Assembly: GCA_965225935.1 (NCBI GenBank)
Contig: CBDDCC010000015.1
Span: 124,001 to 188,000 of the forward strand
Length of the DNA stretch: 64,000 bases
Source of the DNA: CALJXB01 sp965225935
Lineage (GTDB): Bacteria > Pseudomonadota > Alphaproteobacteria > Kiloniellales > JAKSDN01
Reading direction: 5' to 3'
Part shown: positions 1-10,395 of the stretch, in pieces
Numbering within the stretch: position 1 is the first letter of the stretch
Layout of the letters: every line of letters starts with the position of its first letter
The notes under the pieces: model-generated
What the model saw: the letters and a program-made list of their open reading frames with translations, nothing else
Databases searched by the model: none
What the model was told of the DNA's origin: nothing
Translations under genes and position numbers: made by a program

Positions 1-1053
<1,053 letters not shown>

Positions 1054-1061
<8 letters not shown>

Positions 1062-2064
1062 GTTCTTCGGCGTCTTTCTGGCAGTGCTGCTGGCGATCCT
1101 GATCGCGCCGCACGTCCAGAAGCACGCGGACACCATCTGGACCGGCGTGACGCGCATCCGCTTCGTGCAAACGAACGGCGTGTTCCTGTCGTTCTATCTG
1201 GTCGGGGCCGTGATGATCTGGACGCTGGTCATGATCATCCTGCCCCAGCTCTACATGGTGCAGTTCTCCTTCAGCCATAACCTGCTGCCCAATGAGATCG
1301 GCGGGCCGAAGGACGTCTTCACCCTGGAGAACTACCGCTATCTCCTGTTCGGGCGGGAAGGCGACGAGGAGCTCTTCAACTATCTCCACATGCAGGTCTT
1401 CGGGCGCACCATCCTGGTCAGCGTGCTGATCACGCTCCTGGACTTCGCGCTCTGCTATCCCATTGCCTACTACATGGCCCAGGTGGCCCGCGGCGGCCGG
1501 GCGCGGCTGTTGGTGCTCTGCCTGATCCTGCCGTTCTGGGTCAACGAGATCCTGCGGGCCTTCGCCTTCCGCATTCTCTTCGGCACCGGCGGGGTGATCA
1601 ATCAGGCGCTGCTCGGCATCGGCGTGCTGAGCGAGCCGATCGACTTCCTGGGGGCCGACGTCGGCCTCTACGCCGGCCTCAGCTACGCCTACATCCTCCT
1701 GATGATCTTCCCCATCTACAACGCCGTCGAGAGCCTCGACCACAACCAGATCGAGGCGGCGCGGGATCTGGGCGCGCCCTGGTGGCGGATCCACGTCCGC
1801 GTGGTCATGCCCCACGCCAAACCGGGCATCGCGTCGGGCTGCACCATGGTGTTCATGCTTTGCGCCGGCGCCCTGGCCGCGCCCCAGATCCTCGGCGGCC
1901 CATCCAGCCTCTGGTTCACCCAGATCATCTATCAGTGGTTCAACACCGGCGGCAACTGGCCGCGCGGCTCGGCCTACGCCTTCGTGCTGCTGATCGTCTG
2001 CATCGTCTTCGTGATGCTGGTCATGCGGCTCTTCAAGGTCCGTTTCGGGGAGATCGCGAAATGA
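1054..2064 (+). CDS. ABC transporter permease, PotB-like
   Basis: This is an inner-membrane permease of the binding-protein-dependent (BPD_transp_1) family, 336 aa. It carries several hydrophobic segments. The cytoplasmic EAA loop lies near residues 233-258 (EAARDLGAPWW...RVVMPHAKPGI), where the ATPase docks. The protein is longer than PotB because of an N-terminal extension: an extra hydrophobic stretch at residues 4-18 and a linker precede the usual first membrane segment. The ATG start overlaps the ATPase stop, so translation is probably coupled. The next permease overlaps by 4 nt. Together the three genes form one ABC operon. Confidence 0.92.
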
Positions 2065-2966
2065 CCTCGAGAGGCGTCATGAAGCTGATGGTGGGCTTCT
2101 ACATCCTGCTGTTCTTCGCCTACCTCTTCGGGCCGCTCTTCATGATGGGCGCCTCGGCCTTCAACGAGAGCCCCTTCCCGCAGGTCTCGCCCTGGGAAGG
2201 CACCACCCTCAAGTGGTTCGGCCACCTGCTCGACAACGACGACATGATGATCGGCATCCAGCGCAGCTTGATCATCGGCATCGGCGTGATCTGCCTCTCG
2301 GTCCCCATCAGCCTGGCGGCGGCGCTGATGATGACCCAGATCTACGAGCGCCTCAGGCCCATCTACTACACCATCGTGGTCTCGCCGGTACTGACGCCGG
2401 GCGTGATCCTGGGCATCTCGACGCTGGTCTTCTGGGACAAGCTGGGGACCTGGGCGGACGCCGACTACGAGTCGATCTACTACGACGGCATCTTCCTCAC
2501 CGTGGTCGGCCAGTCGACCTTCATCTCCGCCTACTGCATGCTGGTCTTCCTCGCCCGCCTGCAGCGCTTCGACCGCACCCAGGAGGAAGCGGCGCTCGAC
2601 CTCGGCGCGACCCACGTGCAGGTCTTCTGGAAGATCCTCATCCCCTTCCTCAGGCCCGCCATCTTCTCGGCCGCGGTGCTGGCCTTCCTCACCTCGTTCG
2701 AGAACTACAACACCACCGTCTTCACCATCCAGGCGGAAAGCACGCTGACCACGGTGCTGTCGGGTCAGATCCGCCTGGGCACCAAGCCGGACGTGAGCGC
2801 GCTCGCCGTCATCATCGTCGGCATCACCCTGATCGGCGCGATCACGGCGGAGCTCATGCGCCGGCGCGAGCAGGCCAAGGAGGAGGCGGCACGGGAAGCC
2901 GCCATGCGGGCCGAGATGGAGACCGACGTGAAGCTCGGCGCGAAGCCGGCGGCCGCGGCAGGCTAG
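2061..2966 (+). CDS. ABC transporter permease, PotC-like
   Basis: This is the second membrane subunit of the importer, 301 aa, BPD_transp_1 family. The start was placed at the ATG that overlaps the previous stop (ATGA, 2061-2064); this gives the usual PotC length and puts the first membrane segment near residues 7-25. The EAA loop is around residues 174-200 (EEAALDLGATHVQVFWKILIPF). The last 35 residues are a highly charged and then Ala-rich tail (RRREQAKEEAAREAAM...), likely cytoplasmic and not needed for transport. It is the final gene of the ABC operon visible here. Confidence 0.92.
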   Translation: MTSRGVMKLMVGFYILLFFAYLFGPLFMMGASAFNESPFPQVSPWEGTTLKWFGHLLDNDDMMIGIQRSLIIGIGVICLSVPISLAAALMMTQIYERLRPIYYTIVVSPVLTPGVILGISTLVFWDKLGTWADADYESIYYDGIFLTVVGQSTFISAYCMLVFLARLQRFDRTQEEAALDLGATHVQVFWKILIPFLRPAIFSAAVLAFLTSFENYNTTVFTIQAESTLTTVLSGQIRLGTKPDVSALAVIIVGITLIGAITAELMRRREQAKEEAAREAAMRAEMETDVKLGAKPAAAAG

Positions 2967-3031
2967 GTTCCGGCCGCTCGGTTTGTCGGCACGAGAGCGC
3001 TCGCAAGCAGGCCGGAGGACGCGCGTCAGAC

Positions 3032-3391
3032 ATGAGACCGCTACGTGGCGTACCGCTCGCGTTTCTCCTGGCGATCCTGCCGACCTGGAGCCTGGCTTGT
3101 GAGATCGGCCAAGTGCTGGAGCCCGGCGAGAGCTGCGAGCTGACCGTGCAGTGGGGGACCGACCACTGGATCGAGGCCCGCTTCCGCGACGGCCAGCCGC
3201 GCAAGGTGAGCATTGAGCACCTGGAGGGCGACTGCCAGGTCTCCCTCTTCGGTCCGATCGAGACCGACGAGGTCATCATCGGCTCCGGCCAGGAGCCCGT
3301 GAGCCGTGCGCTCGAGGGCGAGTACCACCTCTTCACCCGCGCCATCGTGGTGGCGCGCCAGACCTGCCGCTTTCGGATTTCGGTCGAATGA
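3032..3391 (+). CDS. Small exported protein with four cysteines
   Basis: Unrecognised protein of 119 aa. It has a clear signal peptide (MRPLRG, then a hydrophobic core, then WSLA) with likely cleavage just before Cys23. The mature part is about 97 aa, acidic, with cysteines in CEIG, ESCEL, GDCQV and QTCRF, suggesting two disulfide bonds in the periplasm. The context SLAC is a poor lipobox, so a lipoprotein is possible but not favoured. A Shine-Dalgarno GGAGG at about 3013 supports the ATG at 3032. It lies 65 bp after the permease genes and may be co-transcribed with them. No function is proposed. Confidence 0.65.
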   Translation: MRPLRGVPLAFLLAILPTWSLACEIGQVLEPGESCELTVQWGTDHWIEARFRDGQPRKVSIEHLEGDCQVSLFGPIETDEVIIGSGQEPVSRALEGEYHLFTRAIVVARQTCRFRISVE

Positions 3392-3462
3392 CGGCGGGGC
3401 TCAAGAGACGGGCTGGAAGCGCCCTGCGCCGGCCGGCCTGAGCGCCCGAGAGGACGTCATCC

Positions 3463-3825
3463 ATGCCCATCACAATGCATACCATCACCCGCTACGCGGT
3501 CCAGGTCCTGACCAAGAAGTCCGGCGAGCAGGCCCAGTCCTACATCACCGTGCGGCTCTACGACGACGACAACTACAACCGCGGCACGGTGGTCTTCGCC
3601 GAGCACGGCCCCGACGGTCCGCCCAAGCCCAACGGCGACTACAAGGCGCAGACGGTCACCTCCTATCTGGAGCTGTCGCTCTACGAGGCCTACATGAACA
3701 TCCTGCGCTTCGAGAACCCGGTCTATCTCAAGATCGGCTGGACCCAGCAGGCCCGGACCCGCAGCGTCGCCCAGGTGTCGATCGACACCAAGAAGGAAGT
3801 CATCGGCGACTATTTCGAGCACTAG
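3463..3825 (+). CDS. Hypothetical cytoplasmic protein, 120 aa
   Basis: I do not recognise this family. The 120-aa protein has no signal peptide or membrane segment. It alternates short hydrophobic and charged stretches (YAVQVLTKKSGEQ, SYITVRLYDDDNY, NRGTVVFAEHG, YLKIGW), a pattern typical of a small beta-rich fold. GC-rich third positions and the preceding GAGAGGACG support it as a real gene. It sits between two small exported proteins on the same strand. Confidence 0.65.
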   Translation: MPITMHTITRYAVQVLTKKSGEQAQSYITVRLYDDDNYNRGTVVFAEHGPDGPPKPNGDYKAQTVTSYLELSLYEAYMNILRFENPVYLKIGWTQQARTRSVAQVSIDTKKEVIGDYFEH

Positions 3826-3847
3826 ACGAACCGCGCCGGCCCACCTC

Positions 3848-4237
3848 ATGCCCGCCGTCGAGCAAGCCCCATTGGCGCGAGTCTGGCTGGGATCGGCCCT
3901 TGCGGGCCTGCTCTGCTGGCTGGTCTCCGCCGCCTCGAGCGGCGCCTACGACGCCGAGCCGGCGCGCACCCTCCGCCAGGTGGTCTACGACTACGCCGTC
4001 ACCAGCTATTGCGGCCTGCTCACACCCGAGGTCGAGTTCGGCTTCAAGCGGGAGCTGGCCGCACTGACCGAGGAGAGCGGGCTCGACGCCGAGGAGGCCA
4101 AAGCCCAGCGCATCGCCGGCTGGGTCGACGCCGACCGGGAATGGAGCAACCGGGGCCTGGGCGGCTACCGCGCCTGGTGCGCAGAGGACGGCCTGCCGGC
4201 GGCCCGGCGCTTCCTACGACACGCGGCACCGGACTAG
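3848..4237 (+). CDS. Small exported or membrane-anchored hypothetical protein
   Basis: 129-aa protein with an N-terminal hydrophobic segment (residues 10-30, WLGSALAGLLCWLVSAASS) that reads as a signal peptide or anchor. A helical domain follows, with two cysteines (VTSYCGLLTPEV and YRAWCAEDG) that could pair in the periplasm. The start ATG has no strong ribosome binding site; it lies 22 bp after the previous stop. No function can be assigned. Confidence 0.6.
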   Translation: MPAVEQAPLARVWLGSALAGLLCWLVSAASSGAYDAEPARTLRQVVYDYAVTSYCGLLTPEVEFGFKRELAALTEESGLDAEEAKAQRIAGWVDADREWSNRGLGGYRAWCAEDGLPAARRFLRHAAPD

Positions 4238-4270
4238 CGTTGCAGAGGATCGGCTTCCCGCCGGCCGGCC

Positions 4271-4306
4271 AAGAAATAGGGGAGCCTGGCGAAGGCCGGG
4301 CTCCCC
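4271..4306 (-). terminator. Rho-independent terminator for the TPR/SPOR lipoprotein gene
   Basis: A perfect 8-bp stem, GGGGAGCC (4279-4286) with GGCTCCCC (4299-4306), encloses a 12-nt loop. Read on the minus strand the hairpin is followed by TATTTCTT, a T-rich tail, so it would terminate the minus-strand gene ending at 4341. No T-run follows on the plus strand. Confidence 0.7.
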
Positions 4307-4340
4307 GAGAGAAAGAGAGGGTGCAGAATAGGGGAGGCGC

Positions 4341-6356
4341 TCAGCCGGCGTTCTCGGTCCCGTCGGCGCCGAGCAGGCTGGAGCGCTGGACGCGTCCACA
4401 AAAGCCGTCGGACTTGACCGTCTGGCAGATCTTGTCCACCAGGGCCTCGGCGGTTCCGGCACGCGAAGCCTTGACCGGCATGCAGTCGAGGCCCTTGGCC
4501 TGCAGGTCCTGGCAGAACTGCAGGGCCGCGGTCTCGTCGGTCATGGTGCCCGTGCGGACCCGGAAGACCGTGCCCATGGGCTCGCCCAGGTCGGCGCGCA
4601 GGATGAAGGCGTTCTGGCCTTCCAGCGCATCGCCGGCAGACGCGCGAAGCATCTCCCAGCCTTCCCGGGCGCGCTCGGCGCTGTAGTAGGAGGCGAGCTG
4701 GGCCGTATAGAACCAGCTGTCGTCCACCGGATAGCCCTGGGCGGCAATCGATGGGCCGCTTGCCGGCGCGCTCGCGAACTCGCCGTGGGGACCCTGCCGG
4801 GTCGCGCCCGCGAGCGTCGAGGGGGCCTCCTGCCGTGGCGCGTGGATCGCGTCATTGTTCGCCAGCTCCTCGCGCACGCTGGTGCGGGGGGCAGGCGGCA
4901 CCTCGGCGACACTGGTGGCGAAGATGGCCTGGGCCGCCAGGGACCAGTTGGGCGAGGCCTCGAATTCGGGTTCGGACGCGGGCCGGCGGGCGGCGGCCTT
5001 GCGCTCGGTGCCGCGCGCTCCGGCCTTGGTGGAGTAGCGCGCCGGGCCGGCGAGCGGCACCGTCTCGGTGTTCCGGCTCCTGGTGGGCTGGGCGGTGGCC
5101 GTCGCGATCTGGGGCGCGGTCGCCTGAGGCGCGGTCGTTTGGGTCGCGGTCGTTTGAGTCGCGGTCTGGGCGGCCGGCCGCGAGTCGCCGGGACGGGGCG
5201 CCGGCGCGTCGGCCGGCGGATTGGTCGCCGCGAAAATTTCCTGATCGATGGAGGGCGAGGTGGCGTAGTTCTGCTGTCGGGTCTCCGCCGGAGCGCTCGT
5301 CCCAGCGTTGGCCGCTGCGGCCGCTGCCAGCGGGACCGAGACGGAGCTGCCGCCGACTTGCGTGGATTCGACGGGCGCGGACTCGACGGGGGTGGTCGGG
5401 ACGGGCTGGGGCGCGGCCTCGGAGCGCTGCTGGTAGGGCGCCAGCAGCGGCACGGGGCTGGCCGCCGGCTCGCTGTCGGCCGGGTTCGCGTCGCCGGTCG
5501 AGGGCGCCAGGGTCGAGAGGTCGTCGTCAGGCCACTCGCCGCGGTTGACGGGCTGCTCGTCGCCCTCGCTGACCTGGGGCTCGCTCGGGGCCTGCGGGAC
5601 GCTGCCCACGGATTGGCTGGGGCTGGGGCTGGTGCTCAGCCCGGCCTGGTTCTGGGCGGCGATCTGGGCGGCCATCGCCAGATTGCGGCTGGCCATTGCC
5701 CCGGAGTCCGGTTCGGCGGCGACATCGCGCAGCATCTCCATACCCTCTTCGGAGTTGCCGGCGAGGACCATGGAGAGGCCGAGGTTGTTCCTGAGAGAGA
5801 CGTTGCGCGGGCTGTGGTCGAGGCCCTGGCGGTAGTAGGACTGGGCCATCTGGTGCTGGCCCTGCTGGTCCATGACCACGCCGAGGGCGTTGTAGACCCG
5901 CGGGTCATCCGACTGCATCAGGACGGCGACCTCGAGCGGCTCCGCTGCCATGCCGTACTGTCTGCGGTCGATGTAGATCTTGCCGAGCCCGTAGAGGGCA
6001 TCTGTCTCCTGCGGGTCGATCAGCAGGGCCGCGCGGTAGGCCTCGATGGCGGACTCCGTGAGCTGCATGTCCTCGAGGACGCCGGCCAGGGCGATCAGGG
6101 GCTCGGGATTGGTCGGGTCGACCTCGTGGGCCCGGTTGCAGATGCCGGCCGCCAGGTTGAGATCGCCGCGTTCGTGGAGCTTCTTGCAGTAGTCGAGCAG
6201 GGCGACAGCACGCTGCGAGGGGTCGTCCAGATCAGGTACGTCCGAGGTCTCCTTCCAGTCCTTCTGGTAGATCGTCGAACAGGCCGACACTGTCAGCGCC
6301 AGGCCGACGGCGGTCATGGTCTTGGAGAACACGCGAATGGGCCGTTTGGACGTCAT
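4341..6356 (-). CDS. TPR-repeat lipoprotein with C-terminal SPOR domain
   Basis: 671-aa envelope protein. The start was set at the ATG at 6356 because it opens a lipoprotein signal (MTSKRPIRVFSKTM... LTVSAC|S, acylated Cys near residue 26). About four TPR-like helical pairs follow (residues ~50-200; AAGICNRAHEVDPTNPEPL, AAEPLEVAVLMQSDDPRVY), as in TadD/NlpI-type proteins. A long Pro/Ala/Thr/Gln-rich linker comes next, with a short TQ-rich repeat. The last ~95 residues are a SPOR domain (SWFYTAQLASYYSAERA...VFRVRTGTM), which binds denuded peptidoglycan at division sites. The likely role is an outer-membrane or septal scaffold; the partner is unknown. An ATG 69 codons upstream is possible but would bury the lipobox. 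Confidence 0.82.
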   Translation of the reverse strand: MTSKRPIRVFSKTMTAVGLALTVSACSTIYQKDWKETSDVPDLDDPSQRAVALLDYCKKLHERGDLNLAAGICNRAHEVDPTNPEPLIALAGVLEDMQLTESAIEAYRAALLIDPQETDALYGLGKIYIDRRQYGMAAEPLEVAVLMQSDDPRVYNALGVVMDQQGQHQMAQSYYRQGLDHSPRNVSLRNNLGLSMVLAGNSEEGMEMLRDVAAEPDSGAMASRNLAMAAQIAAQNQAGLSTSPSPSQSVGSVPQAPSEPQVSEGDEQPVNRGEWPDDDLSTLAPSTGDANPADSEPAASPVPLLAPYQQRSEAAPQPVPTTPVESAPVESTQVGGSSVSVPLAAAAAANAGTSAPAETRQQNYATSPSIDQEIFAATNPPADAPAPRPGDSRPAAQTATQTTATQTTAPQATAPQIATATAQPTRSRNTETVPLAGPARYSTKAGARGTERKAAARRPASEPEFEASPNWSLAAQAIFATSVAEVPPAPRTSVREELANNDAIHAPRQEAPSTLAGATRQGPHGEFASAPASGPSIAAQGYPVDDSWFYTAQLASYYSAERAREGWEMLRASAGDALEGQNAFILRADLGEPMGTVFRVRTGTMTDETAALQFCQDLQAKGLDCMPVKASRAGTAEALVDKICQTVKSDGFCGRVQRSSLLGADGTENAG

Positions 6357-6698
6357 GACACCTATTCCGAAATAGCTCCACCCATGACCCCCTGTTCGTC
6401 GCAGCGTCCCCGTCGTCATGGGATTTTCGGCTCGGGTGCGGCAGTATCGGAACCCATGATTAAATTTCTGTGAACGCCCTGGGGGAGAAATGCTTCGAAT
6501 CCAAGCTATTAAGGGTGTTTTCCTTGGTCCAAAACAGGCTGGAAAGCGGCCGCGGAAACGCAATTTTAATTCTAGGAGCGGCCTATAGTTTTAGTGCTGG
6601 CTGCGCCGCGCGTTGCGCCGCGCGGAAGCCTGTGGCAAAAGGCTCGGCCCCGATTCTCGGGCAGATCGGAGTCGAAGATCCGCTCGAAAGGCTATGGC
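6357..6698. promoter_or_regulatory. Divergent promoter region between lipoprotein and transglycosylase genes
   Basis: This 342-bp stretch has no supported gene. Its middle (about 6455-6600) is clearly AT-richer than the surroundings, with ATTAAATTT near 6460, CAATTTTAATTC near 6561 and TATAGT at 6584. It should hold the promoters for both divergent genes, but I cannot pick a convincing -35/-10 pair. Confidence 0.4.
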
Positions 6699-7961
6699 AT
6701 GGGCAATCGACGCTTCCCCCGGTCCCTGAACAGGTTTCTGAGCGGCCTGCTGCTGCTCGGCGCGGCGCTGGGTCTGGCGCCCGCCGTCGGCGTGTCGGTG
6801 GCCCTGGCGGAGACCGAGACCGGGGCCCAGGCCCCCTTCGAGAACTGGCTTGCCGACTTCCGGGCCGAAGCGCTTGCCAAGGGCATCTCGCCGGCGACCC
6901 TCGACCGGGCCTTCGCCGGCGTCGAGCCGATCGATCGCATCCTGGAGCTGGACCGGCGCCAGCCCGAGTTCACCCAGACCTTCTGGAACTATTTCGACAA
7001 GCGGGTCACCGACACGCGCATCGAGCGCGGGCGGGCCATGCTCGCGGCCCATGGGAGACTGCTCGAGGAGATCGAGCGCCGCTACGGCGTCCAGCGCCGC
7101 TTCCTGCTGGCCTTCTGGGGCCTGGAGACCAACTACGGCAGCTACCGGGGCGACTACCAGGTGGTCGCCGCCCTGGCGACCCTGGCCTACGACCGCCGGC
7201 GCAGCTCCTTCTTCCGGGGACAGCTCCTGGACGCCTTGAAGATCATCGAGCAGGAGAAGATCGAGCCCGAGGCCATGGTCGGCTCCTGGGCGGGCGCCAT
7301 GGGCCACGTCCAGTTCATCCCCTCGACCTACCTGGCCTACGCGGTCGACTACGACGGCGACGGCCGGCGCGACATCTGGGGCAGCCTGCCCGACGCGCTG
7401 GCGTCCGCCGCCAACTTCCTCTCGAACATCGGCTGGGACGGCGAGCGGACCTGGGGCCGCGAGGTGCGCCTGCCTGCCGACTTCCCCTGGGCCCAGGCCA
7501 GCCTCGACCAAAAGCGCAAGCTCGCAGAGTGGCAGGACCTCGGCGTGCGCCGGGCCGACGGGCGCGACCTGCCGCGGGTCGACATTCAGGCCTCCCTGAT
7601 CCTGCCCGGCGGCCACAAGGGGCCCGCCTTCCTGGTCTACAGGAACTTCGGCGTCATCATGAACTGGAACCGCTCGGTGACCTACGCCATCTCGGTCGGG
7701 CACTTGGCCGACCGCCTCGCCGACGGGGATCCGCTGAAGACCCCGCGACCGGCCTCGGAGCGTCCCTTGAGCCGCAATGAGGTCGAGGAGCTGCAGGAGC
7801 GGTTGCTGGCCAAGGGCTACGATCCGGGGACGCCAGACGGCGTGATCGGCCGCCAGACCCGGGCCGCCCTCAGGGCCTACCAGCAGGCCGCCGGGCTGCC
7901 GCCGGACGGCTATCCCAGCTACGAGCTCCTGGAGAAGCTGCGCTCGAGCGAGGGCGGATGA
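6699..7961 (+). CDS. Lytic murein transglycosylase, MltB family, with peptidoglycan-binding domain
   Basis: 420-aa periplasmic enzyme that cleaves the MurNAc-GlcNAc bond of peptidoglycan with formation of 1,6-anhydro-MurNAc. A signal peptide covers residues 1-38 (SLNRFLSGLLLLGAALG...VALA). The SLT_2/MltB catalytic domain has its catalytic glutamate at E143 in LETNYG, and family motifs WAGAMGHVQFIPSTY and DYDGDGRRDIW. The C-terminal ~60 residues are a PG_binding_1 domain (ELQERLLAKGYDPGTPDG). The start at 6699 has AAAGG 8 nt upstream and puts the signal peptide at the N-terminus. rlpA and a D,D-carboxypeptidase follow on the same strand, a cell-wall remodelling cluster. Confidence 0.93.
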   Translation: MGNRRFPRSLNRFLSGLLLLGAALGLAPAVGVSVALAETETGAQAPFENWLADFRAEALAKGISPATLDRAFAGVEPIDRILELDRRQPEFTQTFWNYFDKRVTDTRIERGRAMLAAHGRLLEEIERRYGVQRRFLLAFWGLETNYGSYRGDYQVVAALATLAYDRRRSSFFRGQLLDALKIIEQEKIEPEAMVGSWAGAMGHVQFIPSTYLAYAVDYDGDGRRDIWGSLPDALASAANFLSNIGWDGERTWGREVRLPADFPWAQASLDQKRKLAEWQDLGVRRADGRDLPRVDIQASLILPGGHKGPAFLVYRNFGVIMNWNRSVTYAISVGHLADRLADGDPLKTPRPASERPLSRNEVEELQERLLAKGYDPGTPDGVIGRQTRAALRAYQQAAGLPPDGYPSYELLEKLRSSEGG

Positions 7962-8041
7962 CCTGGGCCGGGGTCTTGCGACGCGGGCAGGGGCCACGTA
8001 GACTCCACCATTCGGTGATGTCTGTCGGTCGATACCACAAA

Positions 8042-9004
8042 ATGTTGGATTTTATGCGTCCGGCATGGCGGACCTTCGCCCTGACCGCGGTCCTCTTCCT
8101 GGCCGCCTGCGCCGAGGCGGAGCTGGTTTCCCATGCCGCCAAGCAGGTTCAGCAGGAGCCGCCCGCGGGCGAGGCCGGCATCTACAAGGTCGGCAACCCC
8201 TACCAGGTGAACGGCGTCTGGTACTACCCGAAGGTCGACTACGGCTACCGGGAAACCGGGATCGCCTCCTGGTACGGACCCAACTTCCACGGCAACCTGA
8301 CCGCCAACGGCGAGGTCTTCGATCAGCACCAGATGACGGCGGCGCACCGCACCCTGCCCATGCCCAGCCTGGTGCGGGTCACCAACCTGGACAACGGCCG
8401 CTCGGTCGAGGTGCGGGTGAACGACCGCGGGCCGTTCAAGAACGGTCGCATCATCGATCTCTCGAGCCGCGCGTCGGAACTCCTGGGCTTCCAGAAAGCC
8501 GGCACGGCCAAGGTCCTGGTCGAGATCCTGGAGCCCGAAAGCCGCCAGCTCGCCTCGCTGCTGCAGACCCGCGAGGACGCCGGGTCGGCGCCCGAGGCGG
8601 CACCGGTGATCGCCGTCGAATCCTCCGAGCTCGGCAAGGAGGTGAACGGTGCAGAGGTGCCCGTCCAGCCCCAGGTCACCAACGTCGAGACCGCGGCGAC
8701 CGTGACCGAAGCCGTCCGGGCGCCGCTGGTCGAGCCGCAGCCGGACGGCAAGGTGACCCGCCGGGCGGTCCGACCCACCAGCATCTACGTCCAGGCAGGC
8801 GCCTTCCTGCGCCGGGACAACGCCGTGCGCCTGGGCGCGCGTCTCGCCATCTTCGGGCCGACCTCCATCACCGAGAGCCTGCAGGGCTCCCAGCGCTTCT
8901 TTCGGGTGCGGCTCGGCCCGGTGCGGACGGTGGCGGACGCCGACCGCCTGCTGGCCAGCTTGATCGAGAACGGCCACAAGGACGCCAGGGTGGTGGTCGA
9001 CTGA
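8042..9004 (+). CDS. rlpA: RlpA-type septal lytic transglycosylase lipoprotein
   Basis: About 320 aa. The start is one of three close in-frame ATGs (8018, 8042, 8054); 8042 is chosen because it directly precedes a short lipoprotein signal ending LFLAAC. The double-psi beta-barrel follows, with the conserved RlpA core GIASWYG...NGEVFD...TAAHRTLP...VRVNDRGPF; Glu, His and Asp of this core are the catalytic or structural residues in the family. A low-complexity linker leads to a C-terminal SPOR domain (SIYVQAGAFLRRDNA...FFRVRLGPV). The protein should act on naked glycan strands at the septum. Confidence 0.92.
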   Translation: MLDFMRPAWRTFALTAVLFLAACAEAELVSHAAKQVQQEPPAGEAGIYKVGNPYQVNGVWYYPKVDYGYRETGIASWYGPNFHGNLTANGEVFDQHQMTAAHRTLPMPSLVRVTNLDNGRSVEVRVNDRGPFKNGRIIDLSSRASELLGFQKAGTAKVLVEILEPESRQLASLLQTREDAGSAPEAAPVIAVESSELGKEVNGAEVPVQPQVTNVETAATVTEAVRAPLVEPQPDGKVTRRAVRPTSIYVQAGAFLRRDNAVRLGARLAIFGPTSITESLQGSQRFFRVRLGPVRTVADADRLLASLIENGHKDARVVVD

Positions 9005-9121
9005 GCTGTTTCCCAGCGCCGGAGCTGTGCTCGGGCTCGTAAATCAGTTTAAGAAGCGTGCATAATCTTTTGAAACAATGTAGATAATCCTCAATCGGCG
9101 ATGCTCTTGCGAGGTGATGGG

Positions 9122-10318
9122 ATGGGCTTGAAGACGACGGGACGACAGCACGTCAACAGAGATCTCTCGGGCGGCGGCGGATCGGCTTGGCTGGGCGCCA
9201 GGGTCGCCGCGCTCGGGCTCATCCTCGCGCTGGCGCTGACGGGCGGCGCCCAGGCGCTCGAGACTAAGGCGCGCGAAGCCATCCTGATGGACGCCACGAC
9301 CGGCACGGTGCTGTTCGAGAAGAACGCCGACCAGCCCATGCCGCCGGCCTCCATGAGCAAGATCATGACCGTCTACATGGTCTTCGATCGCCTGAAGGAA
9401 GGCCGCCTGAGCTTCGACCACACCCTTCCGGTCAGCGAGAAGGCCTGGCGGATGGGCGGCTCCAAGATGTTCGTCGAGGTCGGGACCGAGGTGCGCGTCG
9501 AGGACCTCCTGCGCGGCGTCATCGTGCAGTCGGGCAACGACGCCTGCATCGTGCTGGCCGAGGGTCTCTCCGGCTCGGAGGCCGCCTTCGCCGAGGAGAT
9601 GACGGAGAAGGCCCACGAGATCGGCCTCACCAACTCTCAATTCGCCAATGCCACCGGCTGGCCCCATCCCGATCAGCGCATGTCGGCGCGCGACCTGGCA
9701 ACGCTCGCGCTGCGCACCATCCGGGATTTCCCCGACTACTATCAGTTCTACAGCGAGAAGGAGTTCACCTGGAGCGAGATCCGCCAGGGCAACCGCAACC
9801 CGCTGCTCTACAAGACCGTCGGTGCCGACGGCCTCAAGACCGGCCACACGGAGGAGGCGGGCTATGGCCTGACCGCCTCGGCGGTGCAGAACGGCCGGCG
9901 TCTGATCCTGGTGGTGACCGGGCTCGACTCCGTGCGCGACCGGGCCGAGGAGTCCGAGCGCCTAATGCGCTGGGGCTTCCGCGAGTTCAAGAACTACGAG
10001 CTGTTCCAGGCGGGCGAGACCGTCGACCAGGCGGCCGTCTGGCTGGGCGAGACCGAGACCGTGCCCCTGGTGGCCAAGAAGGACGTCATCCTCACCCTGG
10101 CGCGCAACGCCCGCAAGGGCATGAAGGTGAGCGTCACCTACGCCTCGCCGGTGCCGGCCCCGATCGAGGAGGGCCAGGAGATCGCCAAGCTGGTGGTCAC
10201 GCCCTCGGAGGGCGAAACGGTGAGCTATCCCCTCTACGCCGGCACGGCGGTCGGCCAGAAGGGTCCCTTCGGGCGCATCGTCGCCGCCCTAGAGTTCCTG
10301 GTCTTCGGCGCGCCTTAG
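9122..10318 (+). CDS. D-alanyl-D-alanine carboxypeptidase (PBP5/6 family)
   Basis: 398-aa serine penicillin-binding protein that removes the terminal D-Ala from peptidoglycan pentapeptides. All three active-site motifs are present: S77-M-S-K80, S137-G-N and K239-T-G. Residues 1-45 contain a signal peptide (VAALGLILALALTGGAQA). The C-terminal domain (residues ~285-380) matches PBP5_C, and the end (FLVFGAP) may be a short membrane-contact helix. The ATG at 9122 has GAGGTG 6 nt upstream and is preferred to the in-frame ATG at 9101. tmk follows after 77 bp. Confidence 0.93.
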   Translation: MGLKTTGRQHVNRDLSGGGGSAWLGARVAALGLILALALTGGAQALETKAREAILMDATTGTVLFEKNADQPMPPASMSKIMTVYMVFDRLKEGRLSFDHTLPVSEKAWRMGGSKMFVEVGTEVRVEDLLRGVIVQSGNDACIVLAEGLSGSEAAFAEEMTEKAHEIGLTNSQFANATGWPHPDQRMSARDLATLALRTIRDFPDYYQFYSEKEFTWSEIRQGNRNPLLYKTVGADGLKTGHTEEAGYGLTASAVQNGRRLILVVTGLDSVRDRAEESERLMRWGFREFKNYELFQAGETVDQAAVWLGETETVPLVAKKDVILTLARNARKGMKVSVTYASPVPAPIEEGQEIAKLVVTPSEGETVSYPLYAGTAVGQKGPFGRIVAALEFLVFGAP

Positions 10319-10395
10319 CGCCCGATTTCGGGAACCCTCCCGATGGCCCCCGACCCGCATTGACGCGCCCCGGCGCGGCGGTCAGGATCGCCCGC

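Noticed and set aside
4785..6473. Plus-strand frame opposite the TPR/SPOR lipoprotein
   Set aside because: Gly/Arg-rich translation typical of an antisense frame; the minus strand has a lipobox, TPRs, a SPOR domain and a terminator.
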